A stretch of 64,000 bases of DNA from Rhodocyclus tenuis. Its GTDB lineage: Bacteria > Pseudomonadota > Gammaproteobacteria > Burkholderiales > Rhodocyclaceae. A program made the position numbers and the translations under genes. The stretch's first letter is position 1. Every line of letters starts with the position of its first letter. The notes under the pieces were generated by a model. It saw only the letters and a list, made by a program, of their open reading frames with translations, had not been told where the DNA came from and searched no databases. Of this stretch, positions 56,399-64,000 are shown in pieces. Where the stretch lies: contig NZ_JACIGE010000005.1 in NCBI RefSeq assembly GCF_014197755.1, forward strand, positions 124,001 to 188,000. The letters run 5' to 3'.

Positions 56399-57157
56399 TT
56401 ACTGCTGGCGCGCCTGATTGGCAACGGCAGCTGCGGCAGCTTGTGCCGCTTCCTGATCGCCGAGGTAGTAGCTGCGGATCGGCTTGAGATCGTCGTCGAG
56501 TTCATAGACCAGCGGGATACCGGTCGGAATGTTCAGATTGACGATATCGGCATCGGAGATGTTGTCGAGATACTTGACCAGCGCGCGGATGCTGTTGCCG
56601 TGTGCGGCGACGATCACGCTACGGCCGGCCTTGACCGCCGGCGCGATCGTTTCTTCCCAGTAGGGGACGAAGCGTGCGACGGTGTCCTTCAGGCATTCGG
56701 TTGGCGGCAGCGCTTCACCGGCGAGGCCGCTGTAGGCGGGCGCGTAACGCTCGTCGAAATGCGGGTGGCGCACGTCGTCGAAAGCGAGTGCCGGCGGCGG
56801 CACGTCGTAGCTGCGGCGCCATTCGAGCACCTGCGCGTCGCCGTACTTGGCCGCGGTTTCGGCCTTGTTCAGGCCCTGCAGCGCGCCGTAATGGCGCTCG
56901 TTCAGCCGCCACGAGCGATGCACCGGAATCCACAGGCGGTCCATCTCGTCGAGCGCGATCCACAGCGTGCGCATGGCGCGCTTCAAGACCGAGCTGAAGG
57001 CGAGATCGAAAGCGAAACCGGCATCCTTCATCAACTGGCCGGCGGCCTTGGCCTCGGCGAGGCCGCGCTCGGTGAGGTCGACGTCGGTCCAGCCGGTGAA
57101 GCGGTTTTCCTTGTTCCAGGTGGATTCACCGTGGCGCAGCAATACGATTTTGTTCAT
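56399..57157 (-). CDS. gpmA: 2,3-bisphosphoglycerate-dependent phosphoglycerate mutase
   Basis: 252 residues. It interconverts 3- and 2-phosphoglycerate. The catalytic His is in [20 protein letters not shown] and the second in [15 protein letters not shown]. Other typical segments are [20 protein letters not shown] and [12 protein letters not shown]. The start at 57157 gives [10 protein letters not shown]. It precedes the EnvC-like gene on the same strand. Confidence 0.97.
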   Translation of the reverse strand: MNKIVLLRHGESTWNKENRFTGWTDVDLTERGLAEAKAAGQLMKDAGFAFDLAFSSVLKRAMRTLWIALDEMDRLWIPVHRSWRLNERHYGALQGLNKAETAAKYGDAQVLEWRRSYDVPPPALAFDDVRHPHFDERYAPAYSGLAGEALPPTECLKDTVARFVPYWEETIAPAVKAGRSVIVAAHGNSIRALVKYLDNISDADIVNLNIPTGIPLVYELDDDLKPIRSYYLGDQEAAQAAAAAVANQARQQ

Positions 57158-57409
57158 GGGATCGGGTCGGCAGAGAGGTGCGGAAAGAGGGGGCCTGGTT
57201 GGAGCGGTAATCTTGTCAGGCACGGGCGGTTTCAGGGCGGGGTGCGCGGGGCCGGCCAGCAGGCTTGCCGACCGCACTTGCCCGTAGTGGCGAAGCTGCT
57301 TGGCCGGCGGCGCAGGCACTCTCGAGTCCGCAAAAACGGACCGGAAAGCGCATGTCAGGGCGTCGGTACCGCCATTCCGGAGCGCGCACTTCGCGCAGAG
57401 GAATTATTT

Positions 57410-57415
57410 TATAAT
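57410..57415 (+). promoter_or_regulatory. TATAAT box overlapping the ArsR-type gene start
   Basis: An exact -10 consensus overlaps the likely ATG at 57414. If it is a promoter, transcription would begin downstream and the ATG at 57453 would be used. GAGG at 57398-57401 argues for the ATG at 57414. Confidence 0.3.
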
Positions 57416-57767
57416 GGATCAAACCCCTTTAACGAGACTTCCGTCCGTGGCCATGCAAATCAGCCTCATCGAAAAACAAGAGCATATCGAGCAGGCGGCG
57501 CGGGCACTCAAGTCGATGTCGCATCCCTTGCGCCTGAAAATTCTGTGCGTTGTCGGCGATCAGGAGGCCTGCGTGCAGGAAATCGTCGATGCGGTCGGTA
57601 CCTCGCAGAGCAACATCTCGCAGCATCTGGCCATCCTGCGCGACAAGGGCGTGCTGCTGACGCGCAAGGACGCCAACCGCGTCTATTATCGTGTCGGCGA
57701 CGCGCGTACCCTGCAGCTGATCGGCATGATGCGCGAGGTGTTCTGCGGCATTCCGCAGCGGGCGTGA
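57414..57767 (+). CDS. ArsR-family regulator, BigR/SqrR-like
   Basis: 117 residues, winged-helix ArsR fold: SMSHPLRLKILCVVGDQEAC, recognition helix TSQSNISQHLAILRDKGVLL and the wing DANRVYYRVGD. Two widely spaced Cys sit where persulfide-sensing BigR/SqrR/YgaV repressors have theirs: ILC in helix 2 and VFC near the C-terminus. A third Cys is in EACVQE. It is therefore likely to sense sulfide or polysulfide. A rhodanese gene follows 129 bases downstream, which supports this. ATG 57453 is an alternative start. Confidence 0.8.
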   Translation: MDQTPLTRLPSVAMQISLIEKQEHIEQAARALKSMSHPLRLKILCVVGDQEACVQEIVDAVGTSQSNISQHLAILRDKGVLLTRKDANRVYYRVGDARTLQLIGMMREVFCGIPQRA

Positions 57768-57896
57768 GCCTTGCATGCTCAGATGCCGGGCTGATCTGCC
57801 ACCTTCGCAAGACTGTTTCTCTGAACGGGCATGATCATCAGTCCTTCCGAGTATTCGCTTTCTTCCCCCGATTGACCGTTGTTTCTGGAGCTCCGC

Positions 57897-58316
57897 TTGG
57901 AATTCATTCAGCAAAACATTCTTCTCGTCGCTGTTGCCGTGACCAGCGGCGTCATGCTGCTCGCCTCCTTCATTCGCCGTCCCGGCAGTGGCAAGAGCGT
58001 CACGCCGACGCAGGCGACCCTGCTCATCAACCGCGAAGATGCGCTGACCATCGACGTGCGCGAGCCTAACGAGTACGCCGCCGGCCATCTGCCCGATTCG
58101 CGCAACATCCCGGCGGCAAAGCTTGCCGAGCGCATCGGCGAACTGGAGAAGTTCAAGGAGCGCGCGCTGATCGTCGTCTGCCAGAGCGGCGCCCGTTCGG
58201 CCTCGGCTTCGGCGCAACTGGGCAAGGCCGGCTTTACCCAGGTGCACAATCTCGAAGGCGGCATTGCCAAGTGGGTCGAGGCCGGCCTGCCGATCAAGAA
58301 GGGCGGCAAGAAATGA
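57897..58316 (+). CDS. Membrane-anchored rhodanese-like sulfurtransferase
   Basis: 139 residues from the TTG at 57897, with GGAG 6 bases upstream; a further TTG lies at 57879. One N-terminal membrane helix (QNILLVAVAVTSGVMLLASF) anchors a rhodanese domain with IDVREPNEYAAGHLPDSRNI and the active-site Cys loop VVCQSGARSAS. It moves sulfane sulfur. Its stop overlaps the grxC start, so the two are coupled. The neighbouring ArsR regulator may control it. Confidence 0.92.
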   Translation: MEFIQQNILLVAVAVTSGVMLLASFIRRPGSGKSVTPTQATLLINREDALTIDVREPNEYAAGHLPDSRNIPAAKLAERIGELEKFKERALIVVCQSGARSASASAQLGKAGFTQVHNLEGGIAKWVEAGLPIKKGGKK

Positions 58317-58585
58317 GCGTCCAGGCCAAGGTACTGATGTACGCCACCGCCGTCTGCCCCTACTGTATTCGCGCCGAAGCCTTGCTGCGTCAGCGTGGTG
58401 TCACCGAGATCGAGAAGGTGCGTGTCGATCTCGATCCTGAACGCCGCGACGAGATGCTCGAGCGCAGTGGCGGTCGGCGTACGGTGCCGCAGATTTTCAT
58501 CGGCGACACGCATGTTGGCGGCTGCGACGAGCTGGTGGCGCTCGACCGCGCCGGTGGCCTTGTGCCGCTGCTCGCCGGCGACTGA
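58313..58585 (+). CDS. grxC: Glutaredoxin 3
   Basis: 90 residues, monothiol/dithiol glutaredoxin fold with the redox pair CPYC in TAVCPYCIRAE and the cis-Pro in RRTVPQIFIGD. It reduces disulfides using glutathione in the cytoplasm. The start overlaps the rhodanese stop (ATGA). Rhodanese-grxC-secB is a common betaproteobacterial order. Confidence 0.96.
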   Translation: MSVQAKVLMYATAVCPYCIRAEALLRQRGVTEIEKVRVDLDPERRDEMLERSGGRRTVPQIFIGDTHVGGCDELVALDRAGGLVPLLAGD

Positions 58586-58654
58586 GTCATCAGGCTTTCG
58601 CATTTCTCCCTTATCTTTCCGAATTCTTCATCCCCTTTCATTACGAGACCCATC

Positions 58655-59122
58655 ATGAGCGAACAGGAAGCCCCGGTTTTTTCGATCGAAAAGCTGTACG
58701 TCAAGGATCTTTCGGTCGAAGTGCCGAACGCGCCGGCGATCTTTCTTGAGCAGTCCGCGCCGGAAATCACCATCCAGATGCAGAGTGGCGCGCAGCCGCT
58801 GAACGAGGAAGTGTTCGAGGTGTTGCTGACCGTCACCGTCACCGCGCGCATCGGCGAAAAGGTCGCTTTCCTGGTCGAAGCCGGCCAGGCCGGTATCTTC
58901 CGCGTGCGCAACGTGCCGCAGGAAGACATGGCGCCGCTGCTGTCGATCGGCTGCCCGAACATCCTCTTCCCGTACGCGCGCGAAGTAATTTCCGACGCGG
59001 TCATCCGCGCCGGTTTCGCGCCGGTGCTGCTGCAGCCGGTCAACTTCGAGACGCTCTACTTCCAGCGCCTCGAGCAGGAAAATGCCGCTGCGGCAGGTAC
59101 GGCTGAAACCACCCTCCAGTAG
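58655..59122 (+). CDS. secB: Protein-export chaperone SecB
   Basis: 155 residues, the usual length. SecB holds preproteins unfolded and hands them to SecA. Typical segments are FSIEKLYVKDLSVEVPNAP, EVLLTVTVTAR, EAGQAGIFRVRNVPQ and LSIGCPNILFPYAREVISD. The start follows an AT-rich leader. It is part of the rhodanese-grxC-secB-gpsA run. Confidence 0.98.
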   Translation: MSEQEAPVFSIEKLYVKDLSVEVPNAPAIFLEQSAPEITIQMQSGAQPLNEEVFEVLLTVTVTARIGEKVAFLVEAGQAGIFRVRNVPQEDMAPLLSIGCPNILFPYAREVISDAVIRAGFAPVLLQPVNFETLYFQRLEQENAAAAGTAETTLQ

Positions 59123-59144
59123 CAAACCCGCAAGGAGCGCGACC

Positions 59145-59594
59145 ATGCGACTGCGCCAGCTGAGCCTTCTTGCCGGCGCCGTGTTCGGTGTTGCAGTCAC
59201 CGTGCCGGCGCAGGCGCTCGAATTCCGCAGTGTCGACACGGCGTCGATCCTCTACGACGCGCCGTCGCAGAAGGGAACGCGGCTGTTCGTCATCCGCCGC
59301 GGCACGCCGGTCGAGCTCGTCGTCAGTCTCGAAGGCTGGGCCAAGGTGCGTGATGCCGACGGCGGACTGGCGTGGATCGAGAAGAAGAATCTGGTCGAGC
59401 GGCGCACGCTGATCGTCACTGCCGCGCGCGCGTCGGTGCGGCAGAGCGCCGACGAGTCGGCGCCGCTCGTTTTCGAGGCCGAGAAGGGCGTCGCGCTCGA
59501 GTTTGTTGAAGCGGCCGCCGCCGGCTGGGCCAGAGTCCGCCATGCCGACGGCCAGAGCGGTTTCGTCCGCGCCAATCAGGTCTGGGGCCTGTAA
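59145..59594 (+). CDS. Exported SH3-domain protein
   Basis: 149 residues. A signal peptide (MRLRQLSLLAGAVFGVAVTV, cut near PAQA) leads to two bacterial SH3-like repeats: ILYDAPSQKGTRLFVIRRG with WAKVRDADGGLAWIEKKNL, and ARASVRQSADESAPLVFEAE with WARVRHADGQSGFVRANQV. Such domains usually bind the cell wall. The ATG at 59145 has AAGGAG upstream. It lies between secB and gpsA, a conserved neighbourhood. Confidence 0.88.
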   Translation: MRLRQLSLLAGAVFGVAVTVPAQALEFRSVDTASILYDAPSQKGTRLFVIRRGTPVELVVSLEGWAKVRDADGGLAWIEKKNLVERRTLIVTAARASVRQSADESAPLVFEAEKGVALEFVEAAAAGWARVRHADGQSGFVRANQVWGL

Positions 59595-59613
59595 TCAGGG
59601 GTTTTTGCTGCAC

Positions 59614-60603
59614 ATGAACATTACCGTTGTATCTGCCGGCGCCTGGGGAACCGCGCTGGCGGTGGCTTTTGCCGCCCGCCATCGCGTCACCCTGTGGGCG
59701 CGCGAGGCCGAAGTCGTCAGCGACATGCAGGAACTGCGCGAGAACCGCCGCTTCCTGCCCGGGCATCGCCTGCCGGATTCTCTGCTGATCAGTGGCGATC
59801 TCGCGGCGGCGGTCGGCGGCGCCGAACTGCTTGTCGTCGCCGCGCCGCTTGCCGGTTTCCGCGCGAGCTTGCGCGCGCTGAAAGCGCTCGGCCCGGTGGC
59901 GCCACTGGTGTGGGTGTGCAAGGGCCTCGAAGGCGACAGCGGCAAGCTGCCGCATCGCATCGTTGCCGAGGAACTCGGCGAGGATTTTGTCTGTGGTGCG
60001 CTGTCGGGCCCCAGCTTTGCCGAGGAAGTGGCGCAGGGATTGCCGACGGCGGTGACGCTGGCGGCGACCGAGCTTGAGTTCGCGCGCCGCATCGCGCACG
60101 CGCTGCACGCGCCGCGGCTGCGCGTCTATGCCAGCGACGATCTGGTTGGCGTTGAAATCGGCGGCGCCGTCAAGAACGTCATGGCCATCGCCGCCGGCAT
60201 CTGCGACGGCCTGGGACTTGGACACAACGCGCGCGCCGCGCTGATCACGCGCGGGCTGGCCGAGATGGCGCGCTTCGGCCTCGTCGTCGGAGGTGCGCGA
60301 CAGACCTTCATGGGGCTGGCCGGCATGGGCGACCTGATCCTCACCTGTACCGGCGACCTCTCGCGCAATCGCCGCGTCGGGCTGGCGCTGGCCGAGGGCA
60401 AGACTCTGTCGCAGATTCTCGCCGACCTTGGCCACGTCGCCGAAGGCGTCGGCACGGCGCGCGAAGTGGCCCGCCGCGCCATCGACCTCGGCATCGAAAT
60501 GCCGATCACCCAGGCGGTCGATGCGATCCTGCATCAGGGCGTGCCGGCGGCGATGGCCGTCGAGCAGCTGCTGCATCGCGACCCGAAGGACGAGAGCGCC
60601 TGA
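59614..60603 (+). CDS. gpsA: Glycerol-3-phosphate dehydrogenase [NAD(P)+]
   Basis: 329 residues. It makes glycerol 3-phosphate for phospholipids. The Rossmann motif is VVSAGAWGTALA, with Ser at the first Gly of the usual GAGxWG; the rest of the site is conserved. Other motifs are GALSGPSFAEEVAQGLPTAV, the catalytic Lys in GGAVKNVMAIAAGICDGLGL, and GLAGMGDLILTCTGDLSRN. The Gly-to-Ser change is uncommon but is seen at the start of the loop only. The frame is intact. Confidence 0.96.
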   Translation: MNITVVSAGAWGTALAVAFAARHRVTLWAREAEVVSDMQELRENRRFLPGHRLPDSLLISGDLAAAVGGAELLVVAAPLAGFRASLRALKALGPVAPLVWVCKGLEGDSGKLPHRIVAEELGEDFVCGALSGPSFAEEVAQGLPTAVTLAATELEFARRIAHALHAPRLRVYASDDLVGVEIGGAVKNVMAIAAGICDGLGLGHNARAALITRGLAEMARFGLVVGGARQTFMGLAGMGDLILTCTGDLSRNRRVGLALAEGKTLSQILADLGHVAEGVGTAREVARRAIDLGIEMPITQAVDAILHQGVPAAMAVEQLLHRDPKDESA

Positions 60604-60617
60604 GCTGGCGCGGGCAG

Positions 60618-61082
60618 CTAGACGCTGCCGGCAAAACCCTGTTGCCGCCAGGCTTCAAACACCGTCACGGCGACGGCGTTGGAGAGGTTGAGGCTGCGCT
60701 GTCCTTCGCGCATTGGCAGGCGCAGGCGCCGTTCGGCGGCGAATTCGGCCAGCACCGCTTCCGGCAGGCCGCTCGTTTCACAGCCGAAAACAAAGACGTC
60801 GTCGGGCAGCAGGGGAATCCGGTCGGGACGTTCGCCGCCCTTGGTGCTCAGCGCAAAGAGACGGCGTCCGGCGAGCGCTGCCTTCGCCGCTGCCCAGTCG
60901 GCGTGGCGGAAGACGCGCGCGAACTCGTGGTAGTCGAGGCCGGCGCGCTTCAGCGCCTTGTCTTCCCAGCGAAAACCGAGTGGCTCGACGAGGTGCAGTT
61001 CGGCACCGGTGTTGGCGCACAGACGGATGACGTTGCCGGTATTCGGCGGGATTTCGGGTTGGTAGAGAACGACGGCGAGCAA
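60618..61082 (-). CDS. trmL: tRNA (cytidine(34)-2'-O)-methyltransferase TrmL
   Basis: 154 residues, SPOUT fold. Motifs are QPEIPPNTGNVIRLCANTG, VFVFGCETSGLP and the knot region REGQRSLNLSNAVAVTVFE. It methylates the wobble nucleotide of certain leucine tRNAs. The start is a TTG at 61082, behind AAGGAG at good spacing. It converges with gpsA; comF lies upstream. Confidence 0.95.
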   Translation of the reverse strand: MLAVVLYQPEIPPNTGNVIRLCANTGAELHLVEPLGFRWEDKALKRAGLDYHEFARVFRHADWAAAKAALAGRRLFALSTKGGERPDRIPLLPDDVFVFGCETSGLPEAVLAEFAAERRLRLPMREGQRSLNLSNAVAVTVFEAWRQQGFAGSV

Positions 61083-61245
61083 TCCTTGCTCCTTGGCGGT
61101 GATGGCGAGGCTGCAAGTTTAGCCGAGCGCGGAGGCGGCGCAGAGGCGGTGCAGATGCGGCGCGGACGAAGCATCGGCGTGGCGCGGCGGATGTGCGGAC
61201 CGAGCGCCGGCCTTGGCGACCGGCGGCATGCGCCGGTATCGTCCT

Positions 61246-62013
61246 TCAAGTGTTTCCGCGGGTATCGGCAGCGCCGTCGGGCGGCAGCGCGCGGGCGACG
61301 ACCAGCGCGCTGACCTGCGCCGCGCCATGCAGCTTGAGCGTGCGCGCGCACTCGCTGAGCGAGGCGCCGGTGGTCATCACGTCGTCGACCAGCACGATGC
61401 GCAGGCCGGCAAGGTCGCGCGTGCAGTGAAAGGCGTTGCGCACGTTGGCGGCGCGTTCGCGCCAGGGCAGGTTCGCCTGTGTCGAGGTCGGGTGCTGGCG
61501 CGTGCACACGCGAGTGTCGAGCGGCCAGCCCCGTGCCGATGCGAGTGTTCGGGCCAGTTCGAGTGCCTGATTGAAGCCGCGTTCGCGCAGTCGCGCGGCG
61601 TGCAGCGGCAGCGGCACGACCAGATCGGCCTCGATCGCTGCCGCCTTCTGCGCCAGCGCCGCGCCGAAGTAGGCGCCGGGCGCCAGTCGGTGGCCGTACT
61701 TGAACGACTGGATCAGTACGTCGACCGGAAAGGCGTAGGGGTGCAGCGCGAGTGTGGCGTCGAAATGCGGTGGCTGCGCGATGCAGCGCCCGCAGCGCTC
61801 GCCAAAGGGCGTCGGCAGCGCGCATTGCGGACAGCACTGCTCCGACAACTGCGGCAGGTCGGCGGCACAGGCGTGACAGAGCAGCGAATTGCCGCTGCCG
61901 GCACCGCAGAGCAGGCAGTCCTGCGCCAGCAGCAGGTCTGACAACTCGCGCAACAGCCGTCTGGCCGTGCCTTTCGGGCTGCCTTCCCCGTGACTGTGCG
62001 CCGGCTGGTCCAT
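61246..62013 (-). CDS. comF: ComF-family phosphoribosyltransferase
   Basis: 255 residues. An N-terminal zinc-finger-like set of Cys (CLLCGAG, CHAC, CCPQC, CGRC) is followed by a type I PRTase domain with the PRPP loop LRIVLVDDVMTTGASLSE. The segment FNQALELARTLA and TSTQANLPWRERAANVRNAF are typical of ComF. In competent bacteria ComF aids DNA uptake; in others its role is less clear. It is separated from trmL by 163 bases. Confidence 0.93.
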   Translation of the reverse strand: MDQPAHSHGEGSPKGTARRLLRELSDLLLAQDCLLCGAGSGNSLLCHACAADLPQLSEQCCPQCALPTPFGERCGRCIAQPPHFDATLALHPYAFPVDVLIQSFKYGHRLAPGAYFGAALAQKAAAIEADLVVPLPLHAARLRERGFNQALELARTLASARGWPLDTRVCTRQHPTSTQANLPWRERAANVRNAFHCTRDLAGLRIVLVDDVMTTGASLSECARTLKLHGAAQVSALVVARALPPDGAADTRGNT

Positions 62014-62098
62014 CAGTCTGGTGGCCGGCGCTCAGTCGTCCGACGACTTCCGGCGAGCGGATTGCGCCGCCGCCGCATCGTCTGCGCCGGGTGGCTGA

Positions 62099-63502
62099 TC
62101 ACCAGCGCACCCGTGCCGTGTAGTCGAGCGTGGCGGAGCCATTGGCCGGAACGCTCAGGTTCCAGACGGCAAGGAGTGCACTTTCTTTCGTGCTTTTCTG
62201 CGTTTCCTGGACGATTTCCCAGTCGCCGGGCAGAGCTTCCTCGATGCGCACGCTGACCGCCTCGTCGCGCGCATTGCGCAGTTCGAGGTGGAAGGCGCTT
62301 TCGGCCGATGTTTCGCCGAGCTTGCGGTAGCTCGTCTGCTTGCGCTCGACGCTGATGTCGAAGGCTTCGCCGAGTTTCAGGCGGACGTTCTCGTTCTTCG
62401 CGGTATGCCCGATGCGGTCCTCGCCGACGAATTGCGCGCCGCCCTTGCTGTCGCGCGCATAAACGCGGATGACGCCGGCCGGCAGCGGCTTGCCGAGCTG
62501 GCCCCCTTTGTTGGCGAACTCGATGAAGACCGCCGGCTTGATCTTCTCGGCGATTTGCCCGGAACGCTCGCGGTAGTAATAATCGGCGCCGGCCAGTACG
62601 TAGTCGCGGCGCACCGGAATGCCGGCGGCCGAAAGCAGCGCAAGTTGCTTGCTCTGGTTGTCGGCGATGGTCGTCGGCCGCTCGAAGCTGTACAGGTGGT
62701 AGTCGAGCAGCGATTCCTCGGCCACCTCAGCCGCCTTGGCGCGCAGCGCCGATGCGGCGTAGGCCAGCAGCGGTCGCGCCGGCGCCGCCCGGTTGAGCTT
62801 GCCGGCGACCAGTTGCAGGCTGGCTTCCTCGTAGCTGGCGCCGCTGTGATTGTTCAGCGTCACCCAGGCGGAGAGGTCCATCGACTTGCCGTCGGCTGCG
62901 AGGTTCGCCACATAATCGGCCTGCCACGACAGCCCGCCGCTCAGGTACGAGAGTTCCAGCGACTGGCTGCCGCCGGCAGCTTCGAGCAGGAGCGAGAGCG
63001 TCGGCCGGTCGCGCAGCGTGGCCGGAACACTGTCGAAGACGATGCGCCCGGGAGCGCCGGTTTCAATGCGGTCGGCAAAGCGCAGCACGGTGCCGTTGCT
63101 GGCGGCGAGGACGGTGGCTTTTTCGCGCCGCTCTTCGCCGGTGGTCGGATGCACGCGCAGGACGCTGACTTCGCGGCCGACGTATTTCTCGAGCAGTTTC
63201 TCGGGCGTCAGCAGATCGAAATCGAAGTTCTGTTCGAGCAGCGTCAGCGGACGGCCGTAAATGGCGCGCAGCATCGCCGTTTCCGGCCGCAACTGCGCCG
63301 ATACCTCGCGCAGGCTCAGACGCGACAGGCCGGCGGGCAGGGTGATCCGGCGTCTTTCCTTGATCAGCGCCAGATCGTCGTTGTAGACGGTGATCGCGGT
63401 GCTCTCGCGGTCGGCGCTGCCCGAAACAATTTCCGCCGTCCCGGCCGCTGCCGAAGCCGCGAATACTGTGGCCGCAATGAAGCCCAAAGTCCATTTCATC
63501 AT
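62099..63502 (-). CDS. Exported DUF4139 protein
   Basis: 467 residues, start at 63502 behind GGAGG. The signal peptide is MMKWTLGFIAATVFAASAAA. The N-terminal part has ITVYNDDLALIKERRRITL and the body contains the DUF4139 pattern: LSYLSGGLSWQADYVANLAA and a C-terminal beta-rich region with KQTSYRKLGE and LDYTARVRW. The function is not known; related proteins appear in the periplasm. It follows comF upstream on the same strand with 85 bases between. Confidence 0.88.
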   Translation of the reverse strand: MMKWTLGFIAATVFAASAAAGTAEIVSGSADRESTAITVYNDDLALIKERRRITLPAGLSRLSLREVSAQLRPETAMLRAIYGRPLTLLEQNFDFDLLTPEKLLEKYVGREVSVLRVHPTTGEERREKATVLAASNGTVLRFADRIETGAPGRIVFDSVPATLRDRPTLSLLLEAAGGSQSLELSYLSGGLSWQADYVANLAADGKSMDLSAWVTLNNHSGASYEEASLQLVAGKLNRAAPARPLLAYAASALRAKAAEVAEESLLDYHLYSFERPTTIADNQSKQLALLSAAGIPVRRDYVLAGADYYYRERSGQIAEKIKPAVFIEFANKGGQLGKPLPAGVIRVYARDSKGGAQFVGEDRIGHTAKNENVRLKLGEAFDISVERKQTSYRKLGETSAESAFHLELRNARDEAVSVRIEEALPGDWEIVQETQKSTKESALLAVWNLSVPANGSATLDYTARVRW

Positions 63503-64000
63503 CCTGTGCCTCCGCTCGTTTGAGGCCCAAGCATAACCCGGTGCAGTCGCCGCGTGGGCGCGGCGGCACTGCGCAGTGCTGATCGCCGGCAAGCCAGTAC
63601 CGGCCGATCTTCGGGCACATGCTGAGGGGGCTTTCGGCGTCGAGACAGCGTCATTCGCTGCTTGCCTGCGGCAATGAAAGTTGGCTTTCGTGCGTCCCGC
63701 TCGCTAAAATTCACGGTTCGATATTACTTTCCGCGTAGCGTTGCTGGCGTATTCGGCCGCGCGCAGCGCAGATGCTCAACTTTCTTGTGGCAAAAACGCG
63801 CAATGCGTAAGGAGTTCTCCGTGACTCCATGTGGCGCCTCCGCTCACCGGCTTGCCGGAGCCGGCGGGCTCGCCGCGACAGTGGTGGGCGCCCGTTCGCG
63901 GGCACCGTTCTGTCGGCTGCCCGAGCCACCGGAATCGCCGGCTGATGACATAAGCGACAGCCGCTGATGTTCGTCAATGTCGATCCGGCCATTGCGGCCG
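63503..64000. other. 498-base right-end intergenic region, possibly a structured leader
   Basis: No gene is supported. An AT-rich patch (63700-63735, TTCGATATTACTTTCC) could be a promoter on the plus strand. After it, 63810-63965 has several GC-rich stems (for example CCGGCTTGCCGGAGCCGG at 63845-63862) and an AAGGAG followed by a GTG, but that frame is not protein-like. An ATG at 63967 opens MFVNVDPAIAA to the edge and may begin the next gene. No known riboswitch motif was recognised. Confidence 0.35.

Noticed and set aside
63662-63992. Two overlapping small frames at the right end
   Set aside because: Composition is Arg/Ala/Pro-rich and the two frames overlap on opposite strands; no motif or consistent start was seen.

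Overview
This window is about 64 kb of high-GC chromosome. Gene content and order (ureDABCEFG, one-polypeptide pyruvate carboxylase, glyA-nrdR-ribD, rhodanese-grxC-secB, Orn/Lys/Arg decarboxylase after dcd) point to a betaproteobacterium, most likely in or near the Rhodocyclales. That placement is inferred from protein style and gene order, not from a phylogeny. No tRNA, rRNA, CRISPR array, transposase or integrase was found.

Layout: 1-188 is a gene cut by the left edge; 322-948 a SOUL-type heme-binding protein; 1191-6447 a complete urease operon (ureDABCEFG); 6674-10117 pyruvate carboxylase, closed by a clear terminator. Region 10190-12600 is a sharply AT-richer island with three minus-strand genes: an unrecognised cytosolic protein, a four-helix membrane protein one base downstream, and a second membrane protein. 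The first two resemble the RexA/RexB pair of phage lambda in order, size, topology and part of the sequence.

Region 12729-22768 (minus) holds metG, a six-gene membrane-complex operon of the Hyf/complex I superfamily, and acylphosphatase, mostly joined by 4-base overlaps. The large subunit has lost both Cys-x-x-Cys nickel-binding pairs, so this is an energy-converting hydrogenase-related (Ehr-type) complex and not a hydrogenase. Regions 23249-30690 (plus) hold a membrane Cache/PAS/GGDEF/EAL protein with a degenerate GGDEF, Mrp/ApbC, dCTP deaminase and a basic amino acid decarboxylase. At 30813-31028 two long hairpins with different stems carry the same 20-base loop in inverted orientation.

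Next come a thyA-pgi-folA operon (minus), a PilZ-like protein, DarP/YjgA, PmbA, then a transport and signalling cluster: TRAP binding protein, TonB-dependent receptor, a very large hybrid sensor kinase, and the TRAP permeases on the opposite strand. The last third is mainly housekeeping: histidine phosphatase, glyA-nrdR-ribD, MoeB-like protein, CtpA, EnvC-like factor and gpmA on the minus strand; a BigR/SqrR-like ArsR regulator, rhodanese, grxC, secB, an SH3 protein and gpsA on the plus strand; then trmL, comF and a DUF4139 protein on the minus strand.

The most novel items are the Rex-like island, the Ehr complex with linked acylphosphatase, and the twin-hairpin element. Comparisons with lambda RexA/RexB and with other families were made from memory and need a proper search.
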